Origin: Flavobacterium sp. Root901
GTDB taxonomy: Bacteria; Bacteroidota; Bacteroidia; Flavobacteriales; Flavobacteriaceae
Direction of reading: 5' to 3'
DNA: 64,000 nucleotides
Assembly: GCF_001429765.1 (NCBI RefSeq)
Contig: NZ_LMJB01000006.1
Span: 390,338 to 454,337, forward strand
This document shows, one piece after another, positions 44,485 through 52,368 of this stretch. How positions within the stretch are numbered: position 1 is the stretch's first letter; each line of letters starts with the position of its first letter. Made by a program: the position numbers and the translations under genes. The notes beneath the pieces are model-generated. The model was not told the origin of the DNA. It saw only the letters and a list, made by a program, of their open reading frames with translations, and did no database searches.

Positions 44485-44892
44485 ATGTCAACAAATTATT
44501 CAGCCGTTATCGAAGAAGGAAAAGTCCCTAGTGCATATATGACGGGCGACGTTTCCTATAAGAAACAAAGCAGTGATATTCATCCTGAAAATACTGTTAT
44601 TAAGGAAGTTACTTTTGAACCTTGCGCAAGAAGCAATTGGCATAGTAATGCAAGTCTGCACATGCTTATTGCAAAAGATGGAGTAGGGTATTATCAGGAA
44701 AGAGGAAGTGCAGCACGCATACTGCTTAAAGATGAGGTAGTTACGATTCTGCCGGGAGTAGAACATTGGTATGGAGCAACTCCATTTGATAAGTTCTCTT
44801 ATGTTGCCATTATCACAGAAATTGATAAAGGCCATGGAACCTGGTTAGAAAAAGTAACCGATGGAGAATATTTTCTTTTGAGCAGCAGATAA
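44485..44892 (+). CDS. Cupin-domain protein
   Basis: The 135-residue protein is a single cupin: VTFEPCARSNWHSNASLHMLIAKDGVGYYQERGSAARILLKDEVVTILPGVEHWYGATP. It belongs to the group related to YhaK/mandelonitrile-lyase-type cupins. The usual ligand set (NWHTH, a later Gln, and PxGxxH) is altered: the first His is kept (NWH), the second is Asn (SN), the Gln position is His (SLHML), and the last His (GVEHW) is kept. It may bind metal with an unusual set or not at all. It sits between an AraC gene and the alcohol dehydrogenase. Confidence 0.8.
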   Translation: MSTNYSAVIEEGKVPSAYMTGDVSYKKQSSDIHPENTVIKEVTFEPCARSNWHSNASLHMLIAKDGVGYYQERGSAARILLKDEVVTILPGVEHWYGATPFDKFSYVAIITEIDKGHGTWLEKVTDGEYFLLSSR

Positions 44893-44937
44893 GGTGCTAA
44901 GATGCTAAGGCGCTGAGTTTCTAAGATGCTAAGTTTT

Positions 44938-44977
44938 GAAACCTGAAACTTCAAACCTGAAACTTCAAACCTGAAAC
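44938..44977. repeat. 14-bp tandem array upstream of the alcohol dehydrogenase
   Basis: A 14-bp unit of the form AAACCTGAAACTTC is present almost three times in tandem, preceded by several GATGCTAAG words (44894-44933). It resembles the arrays near miaE. Confidence 0.7.
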
Positions 44978-45003
44978 AAAAAAACTAAACAAAAACTTAT
45001 TTT

Positions 45004-46056
45004 ATGGAAACAAAAAACGTAAAAGCCTTTGGTACAGAAGCTGCTGAAGCTCCGTTGAAACCATTAGATATTCAGCGTCGCGCTGTACAGGCGCACGATG
45101 TTGAAATTGAAATTTTATACTGTGGAATCTGCCATTCTGATCTTCATTCGGCCAGAAATGAATGGCGCGGCACTCTTTATCCAATTGTTCCCGGACATGA
45201 AATTGTGGGGCGAATTGTAAAAGTAGGCGATCACGTTAAAAAATTTAAAGTTGGAGAATTTGCTGGTGTAGGGTGTATGGTGGATTCCTGCAGAGAATGT
45301 GAGCATTGCAAAAACGATTTAGAACAATTTTGTGATCAGGGAAGTGTCCTTACATTTAATTCTCCGGACAAACATTTAGGAACCCATACTTTTGGCGGTT
45401 ATTCTCAAAGCATTGTTGTAGATGAAAATTATGTTTTGCATATTTCAGATCAACTTGATCTTGCGGGAGTTGCACCTTTACTTTGTGCCGGAATCACGAC
45501 TTATTCTCCTTTGAAACACTGGAAAGTTGGTCCCGGACAAAAAGTTGGAATCGTTGGTATTGGCGGTTTGGGGCATATGGGAATTAAATTGGCAAAAGCC
45601 ATGGGCGCCCATGTTGTGGTTTTTACTACTTCGCTATCTAAAACTGAAGATGCAAAACGCTTAGGAGCAGATGAGGTTGTTTTGTCTACAGATGAAAATC
45701 AGATGGCGCAGTATGCCAGAAGCTTGAATTTTATTTTAGACTGTGTTTCTGCAGATCACAATATTGATTCGTATTTAAACTTACTAAAAGTAGACTGAAC
45801 CTTAACGTTGGTTGGTGCACCAATGGATCCTCTTCCTGTAGCGGCTTTTACACTTATTTTAGGAAGAAGAAGTTTCGCCGGATCAGCTATTGGCGGAATC
45901 GCCGAAACTCAGGAAATGCTGGATTTCTGTGCAGAACACAATATCAGGGCAGATATCGAAATTATTGGCGTAAATGATGTAAACGACGCCTACGAAAGAT
46001 TATTAAAAGGAGATGTAAAATATCGTTTTGTAATTGATATGGCTTCTTTAAAATAA
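45004..46056 (+). pseudogene. NAD(P)-dependent zinc alcohol dehydrogenase, interrupted by an in-frame TGA
   Basis: The full reading frame is 350 codons of a YahK-type zinc alcohol dehydrogenase. It has catalytic Zn ligands (CGICHSDLH, GHE), the structural Zn loop (CMVDSCRECEHCKNDLEQFC) and the Rossmann motif GIGGLGHMGIKLAKAMGAHV. A TGA at 45796-45798 (codon 265) sits where family members have Gly in KxDGTLxLVGAP; GGA to TGA is one base change. The next codons continue the family in the same frame ([29 protein letters not shown]) to the real stop at 46054-46056. The gene may be dead, recoded, or affected by a sequencing error. The truncated protein would lose the last 85 residues. Confidence 0.85.
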
Positions 46057-46103
46057 GATGCTAAGTTTCTGAGATGCTAAGACAAACTCAGAAACTTAGC
46101 ATC
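46057..46103. repeat. Inverted repeat after the alcohol dehydrogenase
   Basis: GATGCTAAGTTTCTGAG and CTCAGAAACTTAGCATC are perfect 17-bp arms with a 13-bp spacer that holds another GATGCTAAG. It may serve as a terminator or as a repeat element. Confidence 0.75.
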
Positions 46104-46123
46104 TCAGCATCTTTAAAAAAAAT

Positions 46124-46158
46124 AAAACCCCTCAAGCAATTCAACTCTTGAGGGGTTT
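46124..46158. terminator. Terminator between the alcohol dehydrogenase and DUF4142
   Basis: AAACCCCTCAAG and CTTGAGGGGTTT form a 12-bp stem with a 10-nt loop, between convergent genes. Confidence 0.85.
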
Positions 46159-46191
46159 CTTAAAAATAAATAATAACCAATTAAATTTATT

Positions 46192-46779
46192 TTACTTTTT
46201 GTCTAGATTTTGTTTCAGCATTTTAGCATGTTCTAAATGTGAAGTTAAACCCGCAATATTGTTAGTTGCCCAGGTTCTGACATCTTCATCATGTGCATCT
46301 TTAGCAGCTTTTTGAAGTTTGTCAATTGCTTTTTCGTGGCCGTCTATCATCATATCAGTGAATTTTTTGTCAAAATCAAGACCTGATTTTTCATTTAATT
46401 TTTTATATTCATCCTGACCTTCTTCGGTAAGAGAAGTAGGCAGTGTAAAGTTTTTCGCTTTTGCTAAAGCACTAACTTCAGATGCAGCTTTAGTATGCTC
46501 ATCAACAAGCATTTTACCAAAATTTTTCACTTCTGCATTAGTTCCTTTTTGCTGCGCCAGTTTTCCAATTTCGATTTCAGCTAAATTAATTTCAGCCTGA
46601 TCTACTAAAAACTCCGAATCATCTTCTTTGTTGTCAACTGAGTCAAACTTTGCTTCATTAGCATCTTCTGCAACTTCTTTCGGATCCTCTTGTTTTGTTT
46701 CATTTTTGCAAGAGTTAAGCGATAAAATAATAATTCCCGCTCCTAAAATTGCTTTACTGGCTAATAATATCTTTTTCAT
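46192..46779 (-). CDS. DUF4142 ferritin-like lipoprotein
   Basis: The 195-residue lipoprotein (signal GAGIIILSLNSC, then an acidic linker) contains a four-helix DUF4142 domain: EFLVDQAEINLAEIEIGKLAQQKG, VKNFGKMLVDEHTKAASEVSALAKAKNFTLP, FDKKFTDMMIDGHEKAIDKLQKAA, TSHLEHAKML. DUF4142 proteins are usually stress-induced, and their bundle resembles ferritin-like proteins, but metal binding is not proved. It heads a group of stress-type genes and carries the CTGTAAGTCATT motif upstream. Confidence 0.88.
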   Translation of the reverse strand: MKKILLASKAILGAGIIILSLNSCKNETKQEDPKEVAEDANEAKFDSVDNKEDDSEFLVDQAEINLAEIEIGKLAQQKGTNAEVKNFGKMLVDEHTKAASEVSALAKAKNFTLPTSLTEEGQDEYKKLNEKSGLDFDKKFTDMMIDGHEKAIDKLQKAAKDAHDEDVRTWATNNIAGLTSHLEHAKMLKQNLDKK

Positions 46780-46805
46780 GATTTTATAGTTTAAATGTTA
46801 TGATG

Positions 46806-46840
46806 TAAAATTATCGAGAAGTTGTAAGAATGACTTACAG
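46806..46840 (-). promoter_or_regulatory. Stress-motif promoter of the DUF4142 gene
   Basis: On the minus strand CTGTAAGTCATT (plus positions 46829-46840) is followed after 15 nt by TAATTTTA (plus 46806-46813), one base from TAnnTTTG. The same 12-mer and spacing recur before the PNPOx gene. Here TGTAAG and CTTACA also form a small palindrome. Confidence 0.6.
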
Positions 46841-47026
46841 GATTTTTAGAGATTGTTATATGATTTGGATGCTGTATTATAAACGAGTATAAATATGTAT
46901 TCTCTAATTTTAATTTATTAGTATACTTGTTACTAATTTGCTTCATTGTGGATTTCCATAAAAAAGTTTAATTATAATATTTAATATTTGTCTTTTTCAA
47001 AATTATACACTTAAAAAAACAGTCAA

Positions 47027-47521
47027 ATGAAGAAAATTTTATTCTCACTAATTATTATAGGTTTACTTTCTTGTAACAACAAAAAAAATGATAATCAACC
47101 TACAGTAATAAAAAATCCAGCTCCTGAAATACAAGTTGTTGTTGATGTTAAAAAAATTACAGGGAAAAGTAAAATAGAAGTAGATAAGATTCTTGGTAAA
47201 TCTGATAAAGTTGAACCATTTACTGAAAGTAGCACCCCATGCAAAAAAGAACCATGTGAAAAGGCTTATTATCAAAAAGATAAATATGAAATTATATTTA
47301 TTAAAGGAAAAGCTGATTGGATAACCATTAATAACTTATCAGAGTATGATTTTACAGAAGAAAATATACAAATATTTGGAATTCCTATCACCAGACCAGA
47401 GTTTAGTAATCCACAAAATCTAATAAGATGGAAAGATATAGAAGGTATAAATGAAATTAATATTTTTAATAATGGATCGGGTAAAATATCATATGCATAC
47501 ATTAAGACTTTTACGGATTGA
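47027..47521 (+). CDS. Lipoprotein of unknown function
   Basis: The 164-residue protein has a lipoprotein signal (ILFSLIIIGLLSC, then NNKKNDNQ) and a mature alpha/beta domain: VVVDVKKITGKSKIEVDKILGKSDKVEPF, CKKEPCEKAYYQKDKYEIIFIKGKADWITI. The KxxxEVxxILGKPD-type start of the domain recalls small lipoproteins whose first motif predicts a beta-lactamase-inhibitor-like or SmpA-like fold. I cannot name a family. The gene is noticeably AT-rich compared with its neighbours. Confidence 0.65.
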   Translation: MKKILFSLIIIGLLSCNNKKNDNQPTVIKNPAPEIQVVVDVKKITGKSKIEVDKILGKSDKVEPFTESSTPCKKEPCEKAYYQKDKYEIIFIKGKADWITINNLSEYDFTEENIQIFGIPITRPEFSNPQNLIRWKDIEGINEINIFNNGSGKISYAYIKTFTD

Positions 47522-47584
47522 TTTATTATTGTTATAGACTTTTTTAGGTTTAAATATCAAAATTTTTAAATTATATCATTAACT

Positions 47585-47617
47585 AAAAATCCCATTCGAC
47601 AACGAATGGGATTTTTT
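47585..47617 (+). terminator. Terminator of the AT-rich lipoprotein gene
   Basis: AAATCCCATTCG and CGAATGGGATTT form a 12-bp stem with a 4-nt loop and T7. Confidence 0.92.
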
Positions 47618-47758
47618 TGCAATTCGCATGAGTAATTAGCAGTTAACTCATAACCCTAATTATGAAAGGAATAACAAAAATTGTATAACGGAAAAATCTT
47701 TCTTTTTGGGAACTTTGAAATAACCTTACAACTAATTATTAATCTTAATTTTTATGTT

Positions 47759-47998
47759 ATGCCGGATCCAAGAATTAAAAACGAAGCACAATACGAAGCC
47801 TTAGTAAAAAAAGGATATAGTAAAGAAAAATCAGCGCGTATTGCCAATACGCCAGATTCAGGAGAAAAAGGCGGAAAAGCAAAGCCTTATGAAGAATGGA
47901 CAAAAGGAGAACTTTATGAACAAGCCAAAAAAGTAGGTGTTTCAGGACGTTCTTATATGAATAAAAAAAGTTTGATAAAATCTTTAAGAAATAACTAA
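47759..47998 (+). CDS. Small DUF7218/Rho-N-like protein
   Basis: This 79-residue, Lys-rich soluble protein begins MPDPRIKNEAQYEALVKKGYSKEKSARIANTPDSGEKGGK and ends with YEEWTKGELYEQAKKVGVSGRSYMNKKSLIKSLRNN, a SAP/Rho-N-like helix-extended-helix. It matches the small stress-associated proteins annotated DUF7218 or Rho termination factor N-like. It could bind nucleic acid. The ATG at 47759 is used; an upstream in-frame codon at 47681 would add a hydrophobic stretch that is not conserved in the family as I know it. It lies before topoisomerase IB. Confidence 0.75.
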   Translation: MPDPRIKNEAQYEALVKKGYSKEKSARIANTPDSGEKGGKAKPYEEWTKGELYEQAKKVGVSGRSYMNKKSLIKSLRNN

Positions 47999-48007
47999 AA
48001 TAGTGCC

Positions 48008-48083
48008 GCAGATTGCACAGGTTCATCTGGTTACGCTGGTGAATTAATGAAGAAAGAAATCTTTTTGAATCTGTGCAATCTGC
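48008..48083. repeat. Inverted repeat between DUF7218 and topoisomerase IB
   Basis: GCAGATTGCACAG and CTGTGCAATCTGC are perfect 13-bp arms with a 50-bp spacer. The right arm ends 21 bp before the topoisomerase ATG. This family of repeats is common between flavobacterial genes. Confidence 0.8.
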
Positions 48084-48103
48084 TGTAAATAAATTATAAT
48101 ACC

Positions 48104-49186
48104 ATGAATACTGCCAAAACTCAAAAACTAATGACTCAGCTAATTAAAACACCACATTTGGTGTTGGAGAAATTAGAATTAGTTTATGTAAACAATCAAA
48201 ATTTACCAATTGAAAGATGCCAGGGAGAAGATGGTTTTATATATAAAAAAAACGGACGTTGTATTAAGCAAAAGAGTGAAATAAAACGTTTTAACAGCCT
48301 CGTTCTTCCGCCGGCTTGGGTAAATGTAAAAATTACCGATTTATCAAACGGACATTTGCAGGCGGTCGGCCTTGATGTAAAAAACAGGAAACAATATCGA
48401 TACCATCCTAAGTGGAATTTAATTCGAAATCAAACCAAGTTTTATAAAATTGCAGAATTCGGACAAAAACTTCCTTCCATAAGAAAACAAGTCGATATTG
48501 ATCTGGAACAAAAAGAATGGACGAAAGAAAAAGTAATTGCACTGGTGATTCGTTTGATGGAAGAAACCCATATTCGAATTGGAAATGAAAAATATGCCAA
48601 AGACAATAAATCATACGGACTTTCGACTTTACGAAAAAGACACATCAATATCAATAAAAATACCCTCCGATTTGAATTTATCGGAAAAAAAGGGAAACAG
48701 CACACGATTACAACCAGAAACAAACAATTAATAAAGCTGGTCAGCCGCTGCGAGGAAATTCCGGGCTGGGAAGTTTTTAAATATTACGATAAAAACGGCG
48801 AAAGAAAGGTTTTAGATAGTCACATGGTCAATCAATATCTGCACGCAATTTCGGGCGAATATTTTAGCGCCAAAGATTTCAGAACCTGGGCCGCATCCAT
48901 CATATTCTTTGAAAATCTGATGGAACTTGGAGTTACCTCTGATGAAAAAGAAATCAAAAAAAATATTGTCCTGGCTTATGATGCCACGGCAGAAGCGCTT
49001 GGAAATACCAGAACAGTCTGCAAGAATTATTATGTTCATCCTTTGTTGGTTACAACTTATGAAGACGGATCGATTCAGCAGTATTTTGATAAAGTAAAGA
49101 AGAGCCGAAGCACAAAAAAGTACTTTTCAAGAAGCGAAAGTGCCTTTGCAGAACTGATCCAGAATTATCAGGTTAGTCTGCTGTAA
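48104..49186 (+). CDS. Type IB DNA topoisomerase
   Basis: The 360-residue poxvirus-like enzyme relaxes supercoils through a 3'-phosphotyrosine. The N-terminal domain has GFIYKKNGRCIKQKSEIKRFNSLVLPPAWVNVKI and YRYHPKWNLIRNQTKFYKI. The catalytic domain has ETHIRIGNEKYAKDNKSYGLSTLRKRH (Arg-Lys), GKKGKQHTI, FSAKDFRTWAAS (Arg, Trp) and the Tyr in CKNYYVHPLL. Bacterial TopoIB is often found in stress or DNA-protection loci. It is near Nei, DUF892 and DUF72 genes, consistent with a DNA-maintenance role under stress. Confidence 0.93.
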   Translation: MNTAKTQKLMTQLIKTPHLVLEKLELVYVNNQNLPIERCQGEDGFIYKKNGRCIKQKSEIKRFNSLVLPPAWVNVKITDLSNGHLQAVGLDVKNRKQYRYHPKWNLIRNQTKFYKIAEFGQKLPSIRKQVDIDLEQKEWTKEKVIALVIRLMEETHIRIGNEKYAKDNKSYGLSTLRKRHININKNTLRFEFIGKKGKQHTITTRNKQLIKLVSRCEEIPGWEVFKYYDKNGERKVLDSHMVNQYLHAISGEYFSAKDFRTWAASIIFFENLMELGVTSDEKEIKKNIVLAYDATAEALGNTRTVCKNYYVHPLLVTTYEDGSIQQYFDKVKKSRSTKKYFSRSESAFAELIQNYQVSLL

Positions 49187-49266
49187 AACATAAGAGTTAC
49201 TGCATCTCTTTTCAAAAGCAAACGTTTAAACAAACAAAAATCAGTATTAACTAAAAATCAATTATT

Positions 49267-49428
49267 ATGTTACGTTGGACAGTCATATTTATTATTCTGG
49301 CAATCATTGCGGGGATATTTGGTTTTGGCGGAATTGCTGCCGGAGCCGCTAGTATAGCAAAAATTTTATTTTTTATTTTCTTAGTGTTATTTATTATTTC
49401 GCTAATAAGCGGAAGAAGAAGTGTTTAA
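49267..49428 (+). CDS. DUF1328 small membrane protein
   Basis: A 53-residue protein with two membrane helices, [22 protein letters not shown] and [24 protein letters not shown], ending in GRRSV. This matches DUF1328 (YtjA-like) proteins, which are often in general-stress regulons. The start and end are unambiguous. It lies between topoisomerase IB and the DUF5661-like gene. Confidence 0.9.
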   Translation: MLRWTVIFIILAIIAGIFGFGGIAAGAASIAKILFFIFLVLFIISLISGRRSV

Positions 49429-49460
49429 CACTGGAATTCAGTAAAATAATAACAAATTAA

Positions 49461-49502
49461 AAACGACACATATATTTCGGTAAATGTGTCGTTTACTTTT
49501 TA
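49461..49502 (+). terminator. Terminator after DUF1328
   Basis: AAACGACACAT and ATGTGTCGTTT form a perfect 11-bp stem with a T-rich tail, 33 bp after the stop. Confidence 0.8.
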
Positions 49503-49516
49503 AAACAATAAAAACT

Positions 49517-50164
49517 ATGGGAACTAAAAGCGGTGCTTATCAGGACGTTTATATTAAAAGGCAGGACGAAATGGTGAGTTTGAAAAACGATGTAACAGAT
49601 TTTTGCGAAAAATACATTAAGCCTGTACATCCTGAAAACTGGGATTGGTCGACAAGAGATTTTGAAAATCCCGATAACGATCCTACAGTGGGAGAGGCCA
49701 GAGCTATAGCAAATGTGGTGTATAAAGATTTATTGGAAACCACAGATACAGAGGTTGATCTTTCGACAATGGATAATGTTGAAGCGATTAAAGCTTATCT
49801 GAATCCGGAAAGCAAATATGCCGATTTTAATATGGAAGAATTTGCTTTTGCCTTAAAAGTAGAACTGGAGCACGGAAAAATCAGAGATGTTAATGTAACA
49901 AACAACCACCCTTTTCTGACTGCCATGATTGCGCTGGCTCACATGACCGAAAGTTTAACTTATTATAAACGCTTAAAAGTAATGGAAGCCGAAGGCGAAA
50001 TTTATGAAATAATGCGTAAAATTGAAAGTTCAGAATTTGAAAAAGAGAAATGGTACGAAGAATTAGGCAAAGCCGAAAAAGAATTAGCAGAAGCTAAGGA
50101 AGGACTTGTAGAACGTCTTCAAAAAATGGATGATATTCCGGCTTTGGAAAAAATAGGCGACTAG
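49517..50164 (+). CDS. DUF5661-like protein with coiled-coil tail
   Basis: The 215-residue soluble protein has two regions. Residues about 90-165 contain FNMEEFAFALKVELEHGKIRDVNVTNNHPFLTAMIALAHMTESLTYYKRLKVME, the pattern of DUF5661. The N-terminal 90 residues carry a second helical domain (KNDVTDFCEKYIKPVHPENWDWSTRDFENPDNDPTVGEARAIANVVYKDL). The C-terminus is a coiled coil (ESSEFEKEKWYEELGKAEKELAEAKEGLVERLQKM). Function is unknown. Its position among stress genes suggests a related role. The start at 49517 (MGTKSGAYQD) avoids the upstream terminator. Confidence 0.72.
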   Translation: MGTKSGAYQDVYIKRQDEMVSLKNDVTDFCEKYIKPVHPENWDWSTRDFENPDNDPTVGEARAIANVVYKDLLETTDTEVDLSTMDNVEAIKAYLNPESKYADFNMEEFAFALKVELEHGKIRDVNVTNNHPFLTAMIALAHMTESLTYYKRLKVMEAEGEIYEIMRKIESSEFEKEKWYEELGKAEKELAEAKEGLVERLQKMDDIPALEKIGD

Positions 50165-50176
50165 TATAAATCACAT

Positions 50177-50213
50177 AAAAAGGGCGTTAAGTTTTTACTT
50201 AACGCCCTTTTTA
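50177..50213. terminator. Bidirectional terminator
   Basis: AAAAAGGGCGTTAAG and CTTAACGCCCTTTTT arms around a short loop lie between convergent genes. Confidence 0.9.
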
Positions 50214-50230
50214 TTTTGGCTTATAAAAAA

Positions 50231-50800
50231 TTATAATCTTCTTTTATCTTCTTCGTTGTAATCGTCATCTTCCTGAACATCATCTTCGATATAATTGTTG
50301 TCTACATCTTCTTCGTCTTCTTCATCGTCGATGTCTTCAAGATCATCTTCCGTCTCACTAAAGTCGTTTTCAAAAGTATCAGACGGATTATCGAATTCAT
50401 CATTTTCAAGATCTTCATCCAAATCCACATTATCGTCTAAATCTTCTTCGATATATTCATCGTCATCGTCGTCGTAATCTTCATCGCGGGCATCATCTTC
50501 TTCTAAAACAACTTCGTAAATGTCATCGTTGCTGCTTTCCAGATCTCTGTCTTTGTGAAAATCATCATCTAAATCATCCAAATCGTCGTCGTAAACGCCC
50601 GATCTCTCGTCTGGATTAGGTATGTCCGGGTTATGGCCATTTCGAACCGTATAACCGCGTTCTGCGTCTTCTGCGCGGCTGCTTTGAGTTTCTCTGGTAT
50701 TTAAATCATAAAGTTCCTCGTTCATAACCGTATTTCTGTCTGAAGATGGGCTTCCCGGATCTTTCGGAAAAGCGCCATTTCTGTTATCTGTGGTGTCCAT
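50231..50800 (-). CDS. Highly acidic disordered protein
   Basis: The 189-residue protein is extreme in composition: from residue 70 on it is mainly Asp and Glu (for example DDDLDDLDDDFHKDRD and EDYDDDDDEYIEEDLDD), with no hydrophobic core. The first 65 residues are polar and Pro/Asn-rich (DTTDNRNGAFPKDPGSPSSDRNT). No signal peptide or membrane segment. It should be an intrinsically disordered polyanion. Similar short acidic proteins occur in Bacteroidota beside stress genes, but no function is known. The codon use is consistent with a real gene. Confidence 0.75.
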   Translation of the reverse strand: MDTTDNRNGAFPKDPGSPSSDRNTVMNEELYDLNTRETQSSRAEDAERGYTVRNGHNPDIPNPDERSGVYDDDLDDLDDDFHKDRDLESSNDDIYEVVLEEDDARDEDYDDDDDEYIEEDLDDNVDLDEDLENDEFDNPSDTFENDFSETEDDLEDIDDEEDEEDVDNNYIEDDVQEDDDYNEEDKRRL

Positions 50801-50862
50801 AATGTCTGTTTTAAATATTTTACATATACAAATCTAATTCTGAAACCGAAAGATTTTCTTAT

Positions 50863-50873
50863 AGAATTACTTA
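50863..50873 (-). promoter_or_regulatory. Possible weak copy of the stress motif
   Basis: The minus strand reads TAAGTAATTCT, matching TAAGTCATTCT of the DUF4142 site at 10 of 11 bases. It lies 62 bp upstream of the acidic protein ATG. The -7-like box after it (TCGGTTTC) is poor. Confidence 0.35.
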
Positions 50874-50988
50874 ATCTAATTGTATAATTAACAGATGTTT
50901 AGAATGAAATTTAAACGCTAAATCTTATAACCTCTCTTGGGATCAGGAAAAGTAATTTTATGAAATATTAATCATAAAAATTATTACC

Positions 50989-51561
50989 ATGAAAACTACA
51001 AATAGTACGAAGGAGACAAAATCAAAAGAAACTGTAAAAAGAGGAGTGACAAAACCAAAATCTAATGCTGCGGCAGGATTATCAGAGTTATTTGAAGATA
51101 GTCTTAAAGATATTTACTGGGCAGAGAAAGCCTTGACAAAAGCATTACCGACAATGGCTAAAAACGCCACTTCAGCAGAATTAATCGATGCTATTAACAA
51201 CCATTTAGTTGAAACTGAAGAACATGTATCACGCCTGGAAAAAGTTTTTGACCTTATTGGTAAAAAAGCAACCGCAAAAAAATGCGATGCTATGGAAGGT
51301 TTAATCGAAGAAGGAAAAGGAATTCTTGAAGAAACTGAAATTGGTGTTGTTCGTGACGCGGGAATCATCGCTGCGAGTCAGAAAATCGAACACTATGAAA
51401 TTGCGACTTACGGAACTCTGAGACAATTTGCTGAAACTTTAGGATATGAAGAAGCGGCAGCTTTATTGGAGGAGACACTTGACGAAGAAAAAGGTGCAGA
51501 CAAATTACTCACAGAAGTAGCTGTAAACGCTGTTAATCTTGAAGCTGCTGAAGCAGAATAA
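50989..51561 (+). CDS. DUF892 ferritin-like protein (YciE/YciF type)
   Basis: The 190-residue protein has a Lys/Thr-rich N-terminus followed by the DUF892 four-helix bundle: LSELFEDSLKDIYWAEKALTKALPTMAKNATSAELIDAINNHLVETEEHVSRLEKVFDLIG, GVVRDAGIIAASQKIEHYEIATYGTLRQFAETLGYEEAAALLEETLDEEKGADKLL. The carboxylate/His pattern (E-x-x-H, E-x-x-Y) is that of di-iron ferritin-like proteins. YciE/YciF relatives belong to stress responses. It is divergent from the acidic protein, sharing a 188-bp regulatory region. Confidence 0.93.
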   Translation: MKTTNSTKETKSKETVKRGVTKPKSNAAAGLSELFEDSLKDIYWAEKALTKALPTMAKNATSAELIDAINNHLVETEEHVSRLEKVFDLIGKKATAKKCDAMEGLIEEGKGILEETEIGVVRDAGIIAASQKIEHYEIATYGTLRQFAETLGYEEAAALLEETLDEEKGADKLLTEVAVNAVNLEAAEAE

Positions 51562-51575
51562 GATTTAAAATATCA

Positions 51576-51612
51576 AAAAAAAAGTGCAGTTCTTAAAGAC
51601 TGCACTTTTTTT
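51576..51612 (+). terminator. Terminator of the DUF892 gene
   Basis: AAAGTGCAGTCT-type arms (AAGTGCAGT / ACTGCACTT) with a T7 tail follow the stop by about 15 bp. Confidence 0.85.
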
Positions 51613-51636
51613 CATTAAAAATTTAAAAGAAAAGTT

Positions 51637-52368
51637 ATGCCCGAAGGTCCGTCTATATTAATTTTAAAAGAAGAAGTCCAGCATTTTGCGGGAAAAAAAG
51701 TAATTGATGTTTCCGGGAACTCCAGTATTGATCTGGAACGTTTGAGAGATAAAACAATTTTGTCTTTTAAAACCTGGGGAAAGCATTTTTTAATTTGTTT
51801 TGAAGATTTTACGGTAAAAATCCATTTAATGATGTTTGGAACTTACAGAATCAACGAAAAAAAAGAAACTGCACCAAGGTTGCATTTAGGATTTTCCAAT
51901 GGTGAAATTAACTTTTATACTTGTTCTGTAAAGATTTTAGAAGGTTCTATAAAGCAATATTATGACTGGAGCGAAGATGTTTTAAATGAAAACTGGAATC
52001 CTAAAAAGGCAAAAGTAAGTCTGGATAAAATTCCGGATGAAATGATCTGTGATGCAGTTTTGGACCAAAATATATTTTCAGGAGTAGGGAATATCATTAA
52101 AAATGAAGTTTTATACCGATGTTATATTCATCCGGAATCATTGGTGGGAAAAATTCCGCCGGAAAAAATTGATGAAATTATTGCCGAATGTTCTATTTAC
52201 AGTTTTGAATTTTTGTACTGGAAAAAGAAATTTGAACTTAAAAAACATTGGCTTGCTTATTCAAAAAAGGAATGCAAAAGATGTAATCTGCCGATGATAA
52301 AAGAACCAACAGGGAAGAAAAACCGCCGAAGTTTTTTCTGTACTAACTGTCAACAGCTTCACAAATGA
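51637..52368 (+). CDS. Nei/Fpg-family DNA glycosylase
   Basis: The 243-residue protein starts MPEGPSILILKEE, giving the catalytic Pro2-Glu3 of the Fpg/Nei group. It has a helix-two-turn-helix region (AVLDQNIFSGVGNIIKNEVLYRCYIHP) and a C-terminal zinc finger (CKRCNLPMIKEPTGKKNRRSFFCTNCQ). It should be a bifunctional glycosylase/AP lyase for oxidised bases. Its stop codon overlaps the start of the DUF72 gene (ATGA), indicating translational coupling. Confidence 0.92.
   Translation: MPEGPSILILKEEVQHFAGKKVIDVSGNSSIDLERLRDKTILSFKTWGKHFLICFEDFTVKIHLMMFGTYRINEKKETAPRLHLGFSNGEINFYTCSVKILEGSIKQYYDWSEDVLNENWNPKKAKVSLDKIPDEMICDAVLDQNIFSGVGNIIKNEVLYRCYIHPESLVGKIPPEKIDEIIAECSIYSFEFLYWKKKFELKKHWLAYSKKECKRCNLPMIKEPTGKKNRRSFFCTNCQQLHK

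Noticed and set aside
44890..44980. CRISPR-like or tandem element before the alcohol dehydrogenase
   Set aside because: Units of 9-14 bp without spacers; typical flavobacterial intergenic repeat words.
45796..45798. TGA as a selenocysteine codon
   Set aside because: The position is a conserved Gly and not a catalytic Cys/Sec site, no SECIS-like hairpin was recognised, and Bacteroidota rarely use selenocysteine.
45808..46056. Separate downstream ORF after the TGA in the alcohol dehydrogenase
   Set aside because: Its sequence continues the same enzyme in the same frame; it has no own promoter or ribosome site. It is treated as the 3' part of the interrupted gene.
50295..50477. Ser-rich ORF antisense to the acidic protein
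   Set aside because: A poly-Ser frame is the expected antisense shadow of Asp/Glu-rich codons (GAT/GAA read as ATC/TTC and shifted TCT); no independent support.
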